A stretch of 64,000 nucleotides of DNA from Symsagittifera roscoffensis (Eukaryota > Xenacoelomorpha > Acoela > Convolutidae). Where the stretch lies: the NCBI RefSeq assembly GCF_963678635.1, contig NC_087070.1:12806539-12870538 (forward strand), written 5' to 3'. Positions 24,498 to 34,861 of the stretch are shown piece by piece. The notes under the pieces were generated by a model. That model worked only from the letters and a program-made list of their open reading frames with translations, did no database searches and had not been told where the DNA came from. The translations under genes were made by a program, and so were the position numbers. The first letter of the stretch is position 1; each line of letters begins with the position of its first letter.

Positions 24498-25420
24498 TAT
24501 TGGATGATTGGTTGCACATAACTTTAATACGCAAATGTTAATTGCTGTCCTGCAAATTTTTACCTGATCAAATTTAATTTTTTACCCGGTGAAAATTGAG
24601 TTTACTGCCGAGGTGGATTCTAAGGTATTTAAAACATTCTACATATTCTGTGTGGTTGACATTTGAAAAAAATTAACAATTCTTTTCGCAGGTTTTTGGG
24701 TACGACATTGGCCCATGGTCTTGTTTTGTTTGACAATTAGTGTCAACTTATTCTTTTTTAATCAATCAATTATTTCAAACAAAACCGACTGATGTGCGAG
24801 AGCAATATAGTCTGAGTTGTTTGTGGATTGGAGAACAGTGTCATCAGCATACAAAAGTATCCCTGTGAATTTCGTGACAATTTGAAAATTGTTCATGTAG
24901 AGATGAATAAAAGTCGGCCAACGATAGATCCCTTATAAACTTCAAAAGATATCAGCATAAGTTTGGTCTCGATGTACTGATAGTGAGTGTCAAGGTAAGA
25001 TTCGAAGAGTTTAAGACAGGCCCTCTGAACCCCATAAATTCCATTAGCTGATTAGAAAGATCAAGCAAGTCAGAAGCCTTTGGGAGGTCTAGAAAATTAA
25101 TTGGTTCAGTTAATTTTTTTGTTCGTTAGCGAAATTGAAACTTCCTCCAGCAAAATACGGATGGCGTCAACCATGATCCTTTCTGATCTAAAACCAAACT
25201 GAGTGTTTCGGATGATAATAAATTTGTCTACATATGATTGGGCGCATCTACAAATTAAACACAAATAAAATTTTTACCAGAACTGGAAGAAAGAAATTGG
25301 TCTATAGCCGCGAAATCTAGATTGAGAAGAAGCAAATTCTAATTTGAGATGGTTCAGAATTCGGGAATCAGCCGCACAATTCTCTTCCCCCACAATTCGA
25401 TTTAGAGGGGAGAAAATATG
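24083..25420 (-). pseudogene. LINE (non-LTR) reverse transcriptase remnant, minus strand
   Basis: Read from 25420 downward, the order is RGYRPISFFQFW-like (usual NYRPISLLPxxSK), then TQFGFR..ERIMVDAIRILLEE-like (usual QFGFRxxHST), then FLDLPKASDLLD (usual FLDLxKAFDxxxH, so the second motif has Ser for Phe). Near 24840-24860 is LLYADDTVLQS, the catalytic Y-x-D-D-type box. KNKLTLIVKQNKTM and VECFKYLRIHLGSKLNF follow, and the C-terminal end lies at 24268-24083. Several stops and frame changes are present. The endonuclease domain is not seen, so the copy is 5'-truncated or lost. It is probably CR1/Jockey-like; clade not certain. The left part lies inside duplication copy 2. Confidence 0.8.
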
Positions 25421-25429
25421 AATTTCTTA

Positions 25430-26224
25430 TAGGCTAACTTTCAAAATAGCTTAGATTCATTCAAAATCAACCAATTCACTAAATGAAATTGAATTAAAAC
25501 ATTAATTTATGTTATTAACAGAATACAAAAGCAAAAATCCCGCTTAAAAAAAGTAAAAACAAATTTGTTTGCGCTTTTTTATGAAATGCATATAATATAG
25601 AAAAAGATTTTCAAAGTTATTACAAGCTTAGAGAAGGCTTTCTACCGGAGGTCACATAGTGGGGGGTGGGGGGGGGGGGGTTAGATTGTACGGTTGCTGA
25701 TTGTACGAATTCATGTTAAGTTAAATTTTTGCAACAGTTAACAAAACATCTGCATTGCTCTATTGAGTTATTCAAAAATCGTCACACGACGCAAATAAAA
25801 ACAGAAAAATAAAAAAATCCAAAAATCGTCATTTGGATTGTGATCATGTTTAAACTCTAGAAAGTTATCGATTTTTGATTTTTTTAATAGTTCGATTACG
25901 AAATGGGAATCAAGGAAATTGACATCATTTAAAAATACAAAAATCCATTATCAATGAATTTCCTCTTTTCGGTTCCACTTAACTTGGATGCGGGGTTGAG
26001 ACAGTAGTTTTGGCATAATCAGTGCGGCTCGCAGAAATTTTTCTAGGCGCCTTCAGAAAACTTTTGAGGTGGGTCGGTCAAAATTAGATGTCGTAAAATC
26101 ATATCAAAGGGGAGACCCTTTGGAAGAATTTGGCAACCAGCCAGAATTGAGGGTAAAGATGTATGTACGTATCTTTGTATATATCTATGAGCGATTTTTT
26201 TATTTATAAAAAAAATGCTCAAAA
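25430..26224. other. No gene recognised; G-run at 25661-25682
   Basis: This is AT-rich sequence between the LINE remnant and the palindromic arrays. A run of G interrupted once or twice (about 25661-25682) could form a G-quadruplex. No protein motif is seen. Confidence 0.5.
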
Positions 26225-26568
26225 AACCACTCAAGATTTGAGCGGTTTGAGCGGTTTTTTTAGACAATTACGCTCGAAATCTTGCTTCTAAATGAGCGGT
26301 TTGAGCGGTTTTTGAACGGTTTATCTAAAAAAACCGCTCAAAAACCGCGCAAGATTTGAACGGTTTTTGGAGCGGTTTATCTAAAAAAAAAACGCTCAAA
26401 AACCGCTCAAATTTTACGCGGTTTTTGAGCGGTTTTTTTAGTTAAACCGTTCAAAAACCGCTCAAACCGCTCATTTTAAAGCAAGATTTTGAGCGTAATT
26501 TTATTAAAAAAAACCGCTCAAACCGCTCAAATCTTGCTTCAAATTAGGTGAAAAATCTCGACTCGGGG
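26225..26568. repeat. GAGCGGTTT palindromic array, left arm of a foldback-like element
   Basis: The array alternates GAGCGGTTT and its complement AAACCGCTC, with 'gcaagattt', 'acgctc' and poly-T/A linkers, so it is self-complementary at several scales. It ends at 26543-26568 with 'ttaggtgaaaaatctcgactcgggg'. The reverse complement of that end begins the array at 27158. Together they form a large inverted repeat with a spacer of about 590 bp. Confidence 0.9.
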
Positions 26569-27157
26569 CGGGGGGGGGGGGAGGGTGAGGGGGAGATCGC
26601 TCTAAGTCCGCCCCGCCCTCACCCTCGGAACGCTGAATACTAGTTGTTTATTTCTGCCGCCACCGAAAAAGTACATTTATTTTTCAAGAAAAAGATTGCA
26701 AATGAGTATGTTGTTAAATCTCCCCCCTCCGAGCCCCAAGCGTGGAACTGAATGACATTTGATTATAATGCTGTTACTTGACTGGGATATTGCATTTAAC
26801 GGGACCCAAGTTCCAATGAAATGGAAAATTGTGTTAACCAGACCATGCAAACTCATCATCACAACAGTCTGTGTTTTCTGCCTGGGAATAAATTACCTCT
26901 TTTTATGATAGTTTTTAACTCGATAAACCATCGCCATGAGAATATAAAAACTCTAATAAACATTACTGGCACTTGTATTTTTATATTTGATGGGCGGGCC
27001 ATTTTCTAAGTTTAGTCTATTTTATAGAAGAAAGAAGTGGTAGAAATAACCCTGAAATAAACATAGAAGTTACTCGTAGAGCAACCTTGTTAGCTTTCAA
27101 TTTAAGTTAACTGCATTTAACTGTATGATGAAAACGCAAAATATCTAGACTTCAGTT
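26569..27157. other. Spacer between inverted arms, G-rich hairpin at its left end
   Basis: It begins with a G-rich run and GAGGGTGAGGG (about 26580-26590). CCCTCACCCTC follows some 30 bases later, an 11-bp inverted repeat. The rest is unremarkable AT-rich DNA with short open frames that resemble no protein I know. If the arms belong to a foldback transposon, this is its cargo. Confidence 0.5.
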
Positions 27158-27370
27158 CCCGAGTCGAGATTTTTCACCTAATTTGAAGCAAGATTTGAGC
27201 GGTTTGAGCGGTTTTTTTAGACAATTACGCTCAAAATCTTGCTTCAAAATGAGCGGTTTGAGCGGTTTCTGAACGGTTTATCTAAAAAAACCGCTCAAAA
27301 ACCGCGCAAGATTTGAACGGTTTTGAGCGGTTTATTTAAAAAAAAACGCTCAAAAACCGCGCAAGATTTA
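27158..27370. repeat. GAGCGGTTT palindromic array, right arm
   Basis: It starts with 'cccgagtcgagatttttcac' and mirrors the left arm in reverse complement over at least 200 bp, including the order of 'gcaagatttgagcgg', 'acaattacgctc' and 'aaccgcgcaagattt' blocks. It stops abruptly before the tRNA-like sequence at 27380. Confidence 0.9.
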
Positions 27371-27379
27371 ATAAAATAA

Positions 27380-27454
27380 GTCGCCCATATAGGGATTGGA
27401 ACCCGTAATCTCCTGATTCGAAGTCAGACGCCTTATCCGTTAGTCTATGCTGAC
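27380..27454 (-). tRNA. tRNA-Arg(TCG)-like sequence, probably a pseudogene
   Basis: On the minus strand, GGATAAGGCGTC precedes the anticodon arm TCTGA-CTTCGAA-TCAGG, a 5-pair stem (one G-T) with anticodon TCG. A T-arm-like GGGTTCCAATCCC follows. The body closely resembles animal tRNA-Arg(TCG). The acceptor stem pairs poorly (about four of seven) and the B-box has one change, so it is likely degenerate. A 12-base 'ttagtctatgct' is repeated at its 5' end. It is flanked closely on one side by a palindromic array. Confidence 0.5.
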
Positions 27455-27632
27455 TTAGTCTATGCTAAACATGCACAACAAATGGGTGGGGTTGTTGACG
27501 TGAAGAGCTGGTCAAAAATGCTGTTTTTGGGCACTTTTTGGAAACTTACTACATATTGGTCGCCCCTGGATGAACGTGCTCGTTCGAGTTTTGCAGAGAA
27601 GAGAAACGTTGAGTCTGGGACCTCGACCCGGG

Positions 27633-27838
27633 AAGACCTCTCAAAAACCGCTCAAATCTTGCTTGAAAAACCGTTCAAAAATCGCCGCAAGAAATGAGCG
27701 GTTTTTGAGCGGTTTTTTAAGCAAGATTTGAGCGGTTTGAGCGGTTTTTCCAAAAAAACGCCCAAACCGCCCAAACCGCTCAAATCTTGCTGGAAAACCG
27801 CTCAAACCGCTCAAATCTTGAGCGGTTTTTGAGCGGGA
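27633..27838. repeat. Third GAGCGGTTT palindromic array, flanked by CTCGACCCGGG
   Basis: This is another array of 'ctcaaaaaccgctcaaatcttgc' and 'gagcggtttttgagcgg' blocks in both orientations. An 11-bp CTCGACCCGGG lies directly on each side (about 27622-27632 and 27839-27849). The flanks could be a target duplication or element ends. The related CTCGACTCGGG motif ends the other two arrays. Confidence 0.85.
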
Positions 27839-27949
27839 TCTCGACCCGGGTTTGTAAGCCAATAGTAATATTGGGTACCTTTGCGCAAAAAGCAGAATGC
27901 TCCGACTATGGTCGATTTCAGCAAATCAGAAAGACAACTTGAACAGCAA

Positions 27950-30730
27950 TGTTATTAAACAAAAATGTTATTAAACAAATTTCAACAGATTTGTTTCAGT
28001 TTTTTGCTAAGTGAGAGCTCTCTTGTTTGTTGAAAAAAGTTGGTAAATGAATTTCAAGAAATTTATTTCAGTTTCTTGCTGAGTGAGAGCACTTTTGATT
28101 GTTGAAAAACGCTTTTAAACAAATTTCAACAATTTTTTTTTAAATTTCTGGCTGAGTTTTGATTGTTGAAAAAAGTTTTTAAAAAAATCTCAATAGATCT
28201 ATATCAGTTTTTTCCTGAGTGAGAGCACTTTTAATCGTTGAAAAAAAAATAATTTCAACCAATTTATTTAAGCTCCATGCTGAGTGAGAGCACTTTTGAA
28301 AATAGTTTCAAATAAATCTAAACGCAGATCTATTTCAGTTTCTTGCTGAAAGAGAGCTTTTTTGTTCGTTGAAAACAGTTTGTATATATAATCAAAAATT
28401 CTGTTTCGGTTTCTTGCTGAGTGAGAGACTTTTTGATTGTTGAAAAACGCTTGAAACAAATTTCAACAAATATTTTTCAATTTCTGGCTGAGTGCGAGCC
28501 CTTTTGATTGTTGAAAAAAAATTGATGAAATAAATCTCAACAGAAATATTTCAGTTTTTTGCTGAGTGAGAGCACTTTTGATCGTTGATAAAAGTTTTAA
28601 ATACATTTCAAACAATTTATTTCAGATCCATGCTGAGTGAGAGCCCTTTTGAAAATGGTTTCAAATAAACCTGAACAGATCTATTTTTAGTTCTTGATGA
28701 ATGATAGCTTTTTTGATCGTTGAAAATAGTTTGCATATAAGTTCAAAAAGTCTATTTCAGTTTCTTGCTGAGTGAGAGCCCTTTTGATTGTTGAAAAACG
28801 CTTGTAAACAAACTTCAACAAATATTTTTTAATTTCTGGCTTAGTGCGAGCCCTTTTGATTGTTGAAAAAAATTTGGTGAAATAAATCTGAACAGTTATA
28901 TTTCAGTTTTTTGCTGAGTGAGACCACTTTTGATTGTTGAAAAGCGCTTGTAAACAAATTTCAACAAACATTTTTCAAATTCTGGCTGAGTGCGAGCCCT
29001 TTTGGTTGTTGAAAAAAGAATGGTGCGAGCCTTTTTGATTGTTGAAAAAAGTTAGTACATAAATCTCAACAGATCTATATCAATTTTTTGCTGAGTGAGA
29101 GCATTTTTGATTGTTGATATTAGTTTTAAATATATTTCAACCAACTTATTTCAGCTCCATGCTGAGTGAGAGCCCTTTTGAAAATAGTTTCAAATAAACC
29201 TGAACAGATCTGTTTTTGTTTCTTGATGAAAGAAAGCTTTTTTGATCGTTGAAAATAGTTTGCATATAAGTTCAAAAAATCTATTTCAGTTTCTTCTGAG
29301 TGACAGCCATTTTGATTGTTGAAAAGCGCTTGTAAACAAATTTTAAGAAACAGTTTTCAGTTTCAGGCTGAGTGCGAGCCCTTTTGATTGTTGAAAGAGG
29401 TTAGTAAATAAATCTCAACAGAACTATTTCAGTTTTTTGCTGAGTGAGTGCCCTTTTGAATGTTGAAAAACGCTTGTAAACTAATTTCGTCAAATATTTT
29501 TTCAATTTCAGGCTGAGTGCGAGCCCTTTTGATTTTTGAAAAAAATTTGCTGAAATAAATCTCAATAGATCCATTTCAATTTTTTGGCTGAGTGAGTGCA
29601 CTTTTGATTGTTGATAATAGTTTTAATTATATTTCAACCAATTTAATTCAGCTCCATGCTGAGTGAAAGCCTTTTTTGGAAAAAGTTTCAAAAAAATTTT
29701 GACGGATATATTTCAGTTTCTTGCTGAATGAGGTCTCTTTTGTTCGTTGAACATAGTTTGTAAATAAATTTCAAGAAAGTTACTTCAGTTTCTTGCTGAG
29801 TGAGAACCATTTTGATTGTTGAAAAACGCTTAAAAACAAAATTTAACAAAGTCTTTTTCAAATTCTGGCTGCGTGCCAGCCCTTGTGGTTGTTGAAAAAG
29901 TTTGGTGAAATAAATCTCAACAGATCTAATTCTGTTTTTTTTTGCTAAGTAAGATCACTTTTGATTGTTGAAAAAAGTTTCATTCTAGTTCAACCATTCT
30001 ATTTGAGCTTCATGCTGAGTGAGAGCCTTTTTTGAAAATAGTTTCAAATAAATTTTGACGGATCTGTTTCAGTTTCTTGCTGAATGAGAGCTCTTTTGTT
30101 TGTTGAAAATAGTTTGAATATAAGTTTCAAGAAACCTATTTCAGTTTTTTGCTGAGTGAGAGCCCTTTTGATTGCTTAAAAACGCTTGAAAACAAATTTC
30201 AACAATATTTTCGCAAGTTCTAGCTGAATGCCATCCCTTTTGATTGTTGAAAAAAGTTTCATCATATTTCAACCATTCTGTTTCAGCTCCATGCTGAGTA
30301 AGAACTCTTTTGAAAATAGTTTCAATTCAATCTACATAGATCTATTTCAGTTTCTTGCTGAATAGGACCACTTTTGGTCTTTGAAAAAAACTTGGAAAAT
30401 AGTTTCAACCAATCTAATTCAGCTTCATGCTGAGTGAGAGCCCTTTTGATTGCTGAAACTAATTTTAAATAAATTTCAGCAGAATACTTTGTTTTTTTTT
30501 GCTGACTGAAAACCCTTTCAACTTTTGAATTTAATTTGTAAGTAAACTCCCAAAAAAGTTCAGTTTTTTGCTGGATGAGAGCCCTTTTGTATTTTGATAA
30601 TAGTTTTTAAACAAACTTCAACATATTTACTTCAGCTTTTCGCTGAGCGAGAATCCTTTTGATTGCTGAAAATAGCGTGTAAATAAGTTTCAACAAATTA
30701 ATTTCAGTTTCTTGCTGAGTGAGAGCACTT
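27950..30730. repeat. 71-bp minisatellite, about 39 units
   Basis: The tandem unit is roughly 71 bp. A typical unit reads 'ttgctgagtgagagcccttt' then 'tgattgttgaaaa', then a variable 'cgcttgtaaacaaatttcaac' segment. Unit subtypes recur in order. The 'ctccatgctgagtg' subtype appears near 28271, 28627, 29154, 29649, 30291 and, as 'cttcatgctgagtg', near 30009 and 30424. That points to an irregular higher-order structure of about five units. Divergence between neighbours is high. Short minus-strand open frames in it are by-products of the period. Confidence 0.93.
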
Positions 30731-32280
30731 AGATCAAAAAAAGCTTATCATACATGTTTAATCAATAGAACCTGCGTGATAAGTTTTGTTTTCAAAAATT
30801 GAAAATTCGAAAATTTTCTCTTTTTTTTCAATAGATTCAACACAGCTCAGTCAAACAATTTTCAATAAAGTTCAACTTGAAATTAATGACTACAACGTAG
30901 TCGAGACACAGGAGTTTTACCCAGAAAGATCGAACATCTCAAGCAAGGTTGTCTGTCAAAAATGTACTTTTTGCTCCGAGTTTTGTTTGAAAAGTAACAG
31001 ATTATCAGTTCTTGGGGTAGTTTTTTTTTCAGACAGTTTTAGACCTTTTTAGTAGACTTTTATGGCGAATTTTTCTATCATTCAAAATGTTTTATTGTCA
31101 TAAGCCTATGTAAGAAAAACAATTCATCTAATTTTCTTCAAGTTTTTGATTCCTAAGGTGAAGATAAAAAATACAAAAACTATCCTCAATAGAAGAAAAC
31201 TAAATATTCAAGGCTTGAATTAGGCATACATAAGCTAATGTAAGCCCGCTCAATTGCCCAAAATTAGACGAAAAATTAAAAATTTCAAACAAGTTTTTCT
31301 CGACAACGGGATTTTTTTTGAAGTTTTTTGATGTCGTTTGAATTACGACTGAAAGGGGTTTTAATATGATATATTACTGATCCAGTTCGATTTTTATTTG
31401 TGGTAGCTGTTTTTGCGTGGAAAACAAAACAAAACGAAAAAAAAACTAAAACAGACCCGAATACAAAGTTCCTTACCATTTTCAATGGTCGGAGCAAAAA
31501 TTACGTATTTTATAATGTCTTTGAGTGAAAAACAAAAACAAAAGGTACTTTGCATATCTCTACATGCAGTTCAATGTGCGTTAAAATGGTCGTTTGACTT
31601 ATAGGTTTTCTCATTTAAAAATATTTTTGGACAAAACACAAAAAATGAATGCGAAAGAAAATAATTTCTAACTTTATAAAAAATGCTCATCTTCATGGAC
31701 AATTTTCTAAAGATTCTAAAGATTTTAAAGATTTCTTAAGATTCTATTCATGAGAAAAATGCCAGTTATGATATTTTCATAGGGTTTTTGCCAAGCCCAT
31801 GGTATCGTCTGATATTACATATTAAGGATGATTCTTGAATTAAAATGATAGCGGTTTTCTCAGGAAGTAGCACTGAATGTTTCGAACACATTCATAGAAA
31901 ATCGACTTTTGCTTATTGTAAATTTTACTGAGGTTTTTTGTGCGTGATGTGATTAGAAAATCACAAAAAAACACGTAGAAAAAAATTGTTATGGCATAGT
32001 TGACAACTGTTGTCTTCGAAAAATGAATAACAAAAAAAAATAAATATGAAAAAAAGTGTTTCAAAGTTTTTCTAATGCTTTTTAAAAAAAAACTTCTGCC
32101 AACAAAGAGCAGATTGAAGCACCAAAAAAAACGTTTTTGTTTCATAAAAATCATTTTTTTTAATCCAAGCGATTTTTTTATAACGAACGTTTCTGTATTC
32201 GGTTGCATTGCTCGCTCGAAATTAGGTTAAGCTCAAATACTTTAAACTTCAACCATTTTTTCTCAAGACTGGGTCATTAC
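30731..32280. other. AT-rich stretch with one weak plus-strand open frame (30786-31052)
   Basis: The 88-residue open frame at 30786-31052 contains INDYNVVETQEFYPERSN and a cysteine cluster VCQKCTFCSEFC, but then runs into hydrophobic low-complexity sequence. A T-rich tract just before 30831 could be a splice acceptor region. I do not recognise the protein. The remainder is AT-rich, with 'taaagatt' repeats near 31708-31733 and no RNA gene visible. Confidence 0.25.
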
Positions 32281-32289
32281 GAGGCCAAA

Positions 32290-33550
32290 CTGTGCATTCT
32301 CTATATTGTAAGCGGAATCCGCAACAGGCCAAAATCAGATTTGTTGCGGAATCCGCAACATTGCTACCTACTTTTCTTTGATACTCTATGCTGTTTTGGA
32401 TTCAACAAACAAATACCTAAATCATTGTAGCGCTCAAAATTGCTCGAAAAATAGGCGAATTAGCGGAATCCGGAACTGTATTTGCGGAATCCAGATCAGT
32501 TTATGGAATCCACAAACAAATGATAAAAGATTTGGATCATTAAATTGAGCTGTTGCGGAATCCGCAACTTTATGTGGAATCCGCATTTTGTACGCGGATT
32601 CCCTTTACATAAATTTAGATGTGTAGTAGCTTTTGAAATTATATCTTTTAAATACATGATTTGTTTCGCTAGAAAAGAAATTTACTAGAATAGAAATTCA
32701 CTAGAATATATCAGTGTTTGGGATTAACGGAATCCCAATTACTGACCAGTATTTTGGATCAATGGAACCCCAAATACTGAACTAATTTGACAATTTGCTA
32801 TGCGTTGCGTTTCTAATCACTCTCAACCTAATGACTCCAAGTAATGGAAATATTTCATATTTATTCTACATTATTCCAATTTTTTTTTGGGATTTCATCA
32901 ATCCCAAATACTGACCAGTATTTTGGATCGATGGAATCCCAAATACTGACCTAATTTGGCGATATGCTGTGTGTTCTGTTTTGTGTTTCCATACACTCTC
33001 AACCCAATGACTACAATTACTGCATTTAATCGGCGTTATGCTTCCAAATCAGTATTTGGGATTGACGCAATCCCAAATACTGACCTAATTTGTCGATATG
33101 CTCTGTGTGTTTCATACACTCTGAACTCAATGACTCCAATTATTGAAACTGTTCGGTGTTTTGTTTCCACAATACTAAAAGATGACTTCCACCGATTTAC
33201 GTAACCAATGTTTTAAGATTTGTTCGTGGATTCCGCTGACAATGGCTAAGTATTTGCTTTTAAATTCCGCATTGCTAGAGATAAGAATTGCAGCTCAGCT
33301 TTTAATTGTTCATATGCAAGTTCAGTATTGAACGAAATTCGGAATCCACTTACATTTTGCGGAATCCACTTACATTTGCGGGTTCTGCTTACATTTTACG
33401 GAATCCACTAACAGTTGCGGAATCCAGAACAACTAGCTATATTTGCTAGTTGCGGAATCCGCAACAAAACAAATGTGCCGACAAAATTTACGTTACAGGT
33501 ATATATATGCAGAATCCACTGAAATTTTGTTTGTGGAATGCAACTAAAGC
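32290..33550. repeat. Dyad-symmetric GGAATCC and TATTTGGGATT repeat region
   Basis: Many GCGGAATCC or TGGAATCC words occur on both sides of a central block. Three copies of the 17-mer GTTGCGGAATCCGCAAC (32343-32359, 32552-32568, 33449-33465) are near-perfect palindromes. The central block has about three units of 150-180 bp with 'atcccaaatactgac' and 'tgactccaatta'. One unit holds a perfect 15-bp inverted repeat TCAGTATTTGGGATT (33049-33063) with a 5-base loop. The two motif types are interleaved only at the edges. Confidence 0.8.
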
Positions 33551-33559
33551 GTTGGGCGC

Positions 33560-34542
33560 CAAATGTATCACAAAGAGTACCTCAAACTAGAGAAGACCTA
33601 GAGGAGAGTCAGCCTTTTTCTTTGAATGATCTTTAAATTTTCTTCACTCGGTTTGAGAATCGAGAAGTCATTCGAGCAGTTTTGCTCGGCTATGAACCTT
33701 CTTTGAGCAAAACCGTTTGGGCAAAAATCGTTATTTTCCTTTTGAGCAAGCATTTTGTCATTTGTTTAATGGCCGCAAGATACATAATATTTTACAACAT
33801 ATACTAATAGCTTTTATAATACGAAACAACTTTTTTGCCATAATTTGAACTGATTTAGGACTTTTCTGATCGGTAAGTTTTTAAAATCACCATCTCTCTA
33901 AATTTGACTTTCGGTTGTGAGGTTTTTTACTTGATATTTTACTCAATTCAAAGGTGCGTTCGTTTTTAGCTTCTGCTTCGGGTGTCAAAACGATTCGTTC
34001 AGTAAGAAGCTTACTATCGTCGATAACTATTTCAATTCTTCTCATACGTTTCTCTTGCTCCCATTCATTTGTGGGTATTGTCTTTTTTCTTGCAGTTTTC
34101 AAGCTGTTCTACCTAAAAAAGAGAAAATTCTGTCTACAAAATGGGTAAAAATTGTGTTGGCTAAAGTTACCTCATTCTTTTCATTTAGTTGTGTTTGTTA
34201 AACTGTAGCTTTACTTTTAGTTGGAAATATAGTCGTCTTAATAGGTTTTGAATTGTACGTTGGCAAGTTCTTCCAATAATTTCCGACAGTAATGACACTG
34301 GCTCTTCATGTCAATTTTCGGATAAGAATCTCCAACTAAGTTGTATAAATGTAAAGTCGAAACTATCCTTTAATCCAAGTTTGATTTAATCAGCAACTTT
34401 AGCAATGAGGTTGAGAGAATCAACTTAAAAGCGTTTTGCTTCCTATTGAAGGAAAACAGTTTGCTCGATCCTGTAAAAACTTTGAAAATCTGAGGTGGAA
34501 CAGTTTCTTTTGAGCTGGGACATTTTTTTAGCTTGTGTTTAC
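33560..34542. other. Intervening region with one exon-like minus-strand stretch
   Basis: Apart from the open stretch at 33887-34102 no feature is recognised. The region ends where the 5' LTR of the next Gypsy-type element appears to start. Confidence 0.4.
33887..34102 (-). CDS. Unrecognised exon-like open frame
   Basis: This minus-strand frame of 71 codons has a protein-like charge pattern: TNEWEQEKRMRRIEIVIDD, then LLTERIVLTPEAEAKNER, then a basic tail ending NLERW. It has no in-frame ATG at its beginning. A pyrimidine-rich tract ending in AG (about 34110-34130 on the minus strand) lies just upstream, so it could be a terminal exon. No neighbouring exon was found. It may equally be part of a repeat-encoded protein I do not know. 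Function unknown. Confidence 0.35.
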   Translation of the reverse strand: MKTARKKTIPTNEWEQEKRMRRIEIVIDDSKLLTERIVLTPEAEAKNERTFELSKISSKKPHNRKSNLERW

Positions 34543-34739
34543 TGTGAATTACCTTTTTATTTAATTGCATTTTAATATAACTGGTTTTGACGTTATGACC
34601 ATGATGTATTCATTCTCTACGGCGGAGAGAAAGCTCGCTCACTTTTCAATGTTTTAACTTTGAGATTAATTAACTTTTTTTCCTAGGCATTTTTTCTGTA
34701 CATAGATAGAATTAGCTGCAACAAAGAAACATTTTTTCA
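34543..34739 (+). mobile_element. 5' LTR of the old Gypsy-like element
   Basis: It shares its last 160 bp or so with 40360-40520. It is followed at once by TGGAGCAGTCAAACAGG (from 34740), a TGG-starting candidate primer-binding site. The left edge is uncertain. Confidence 0.6.
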
Positions 34740-34861
34740 TGGAGCAGTCAAACAGGATCCAACGTGAGAAGCATGCCTTCAAAACGAATCCAACGTGAGA
34801 GGCATGCCTTCATTTCGGCAAAATCATACGGTGGACCCAACAATTCCTTGGGAGAATCGGA

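Noticed and set aside
25661-25682. Long G-run as a telomere-like or regulatory repeat
   Set aside because: A single homopolymer-like tract with no repeat unit, also a common site of sequencing error.
27950-30730. Regular repeats and spacers that superficially resemble a CRISPR array
   Set aside because: Unit length is 71 bp with both halves diverged and no short exact repeats separating unique spacers, and the window is from an animal-type genome. It is a minisatellite.
31413-32430. Several open frames of 60-120 codons on both strands
   Set aside because: Composition is that of A/T-run DNA (Lys, Phe, Asn, Ile rich), with no motif and mutual overlap.
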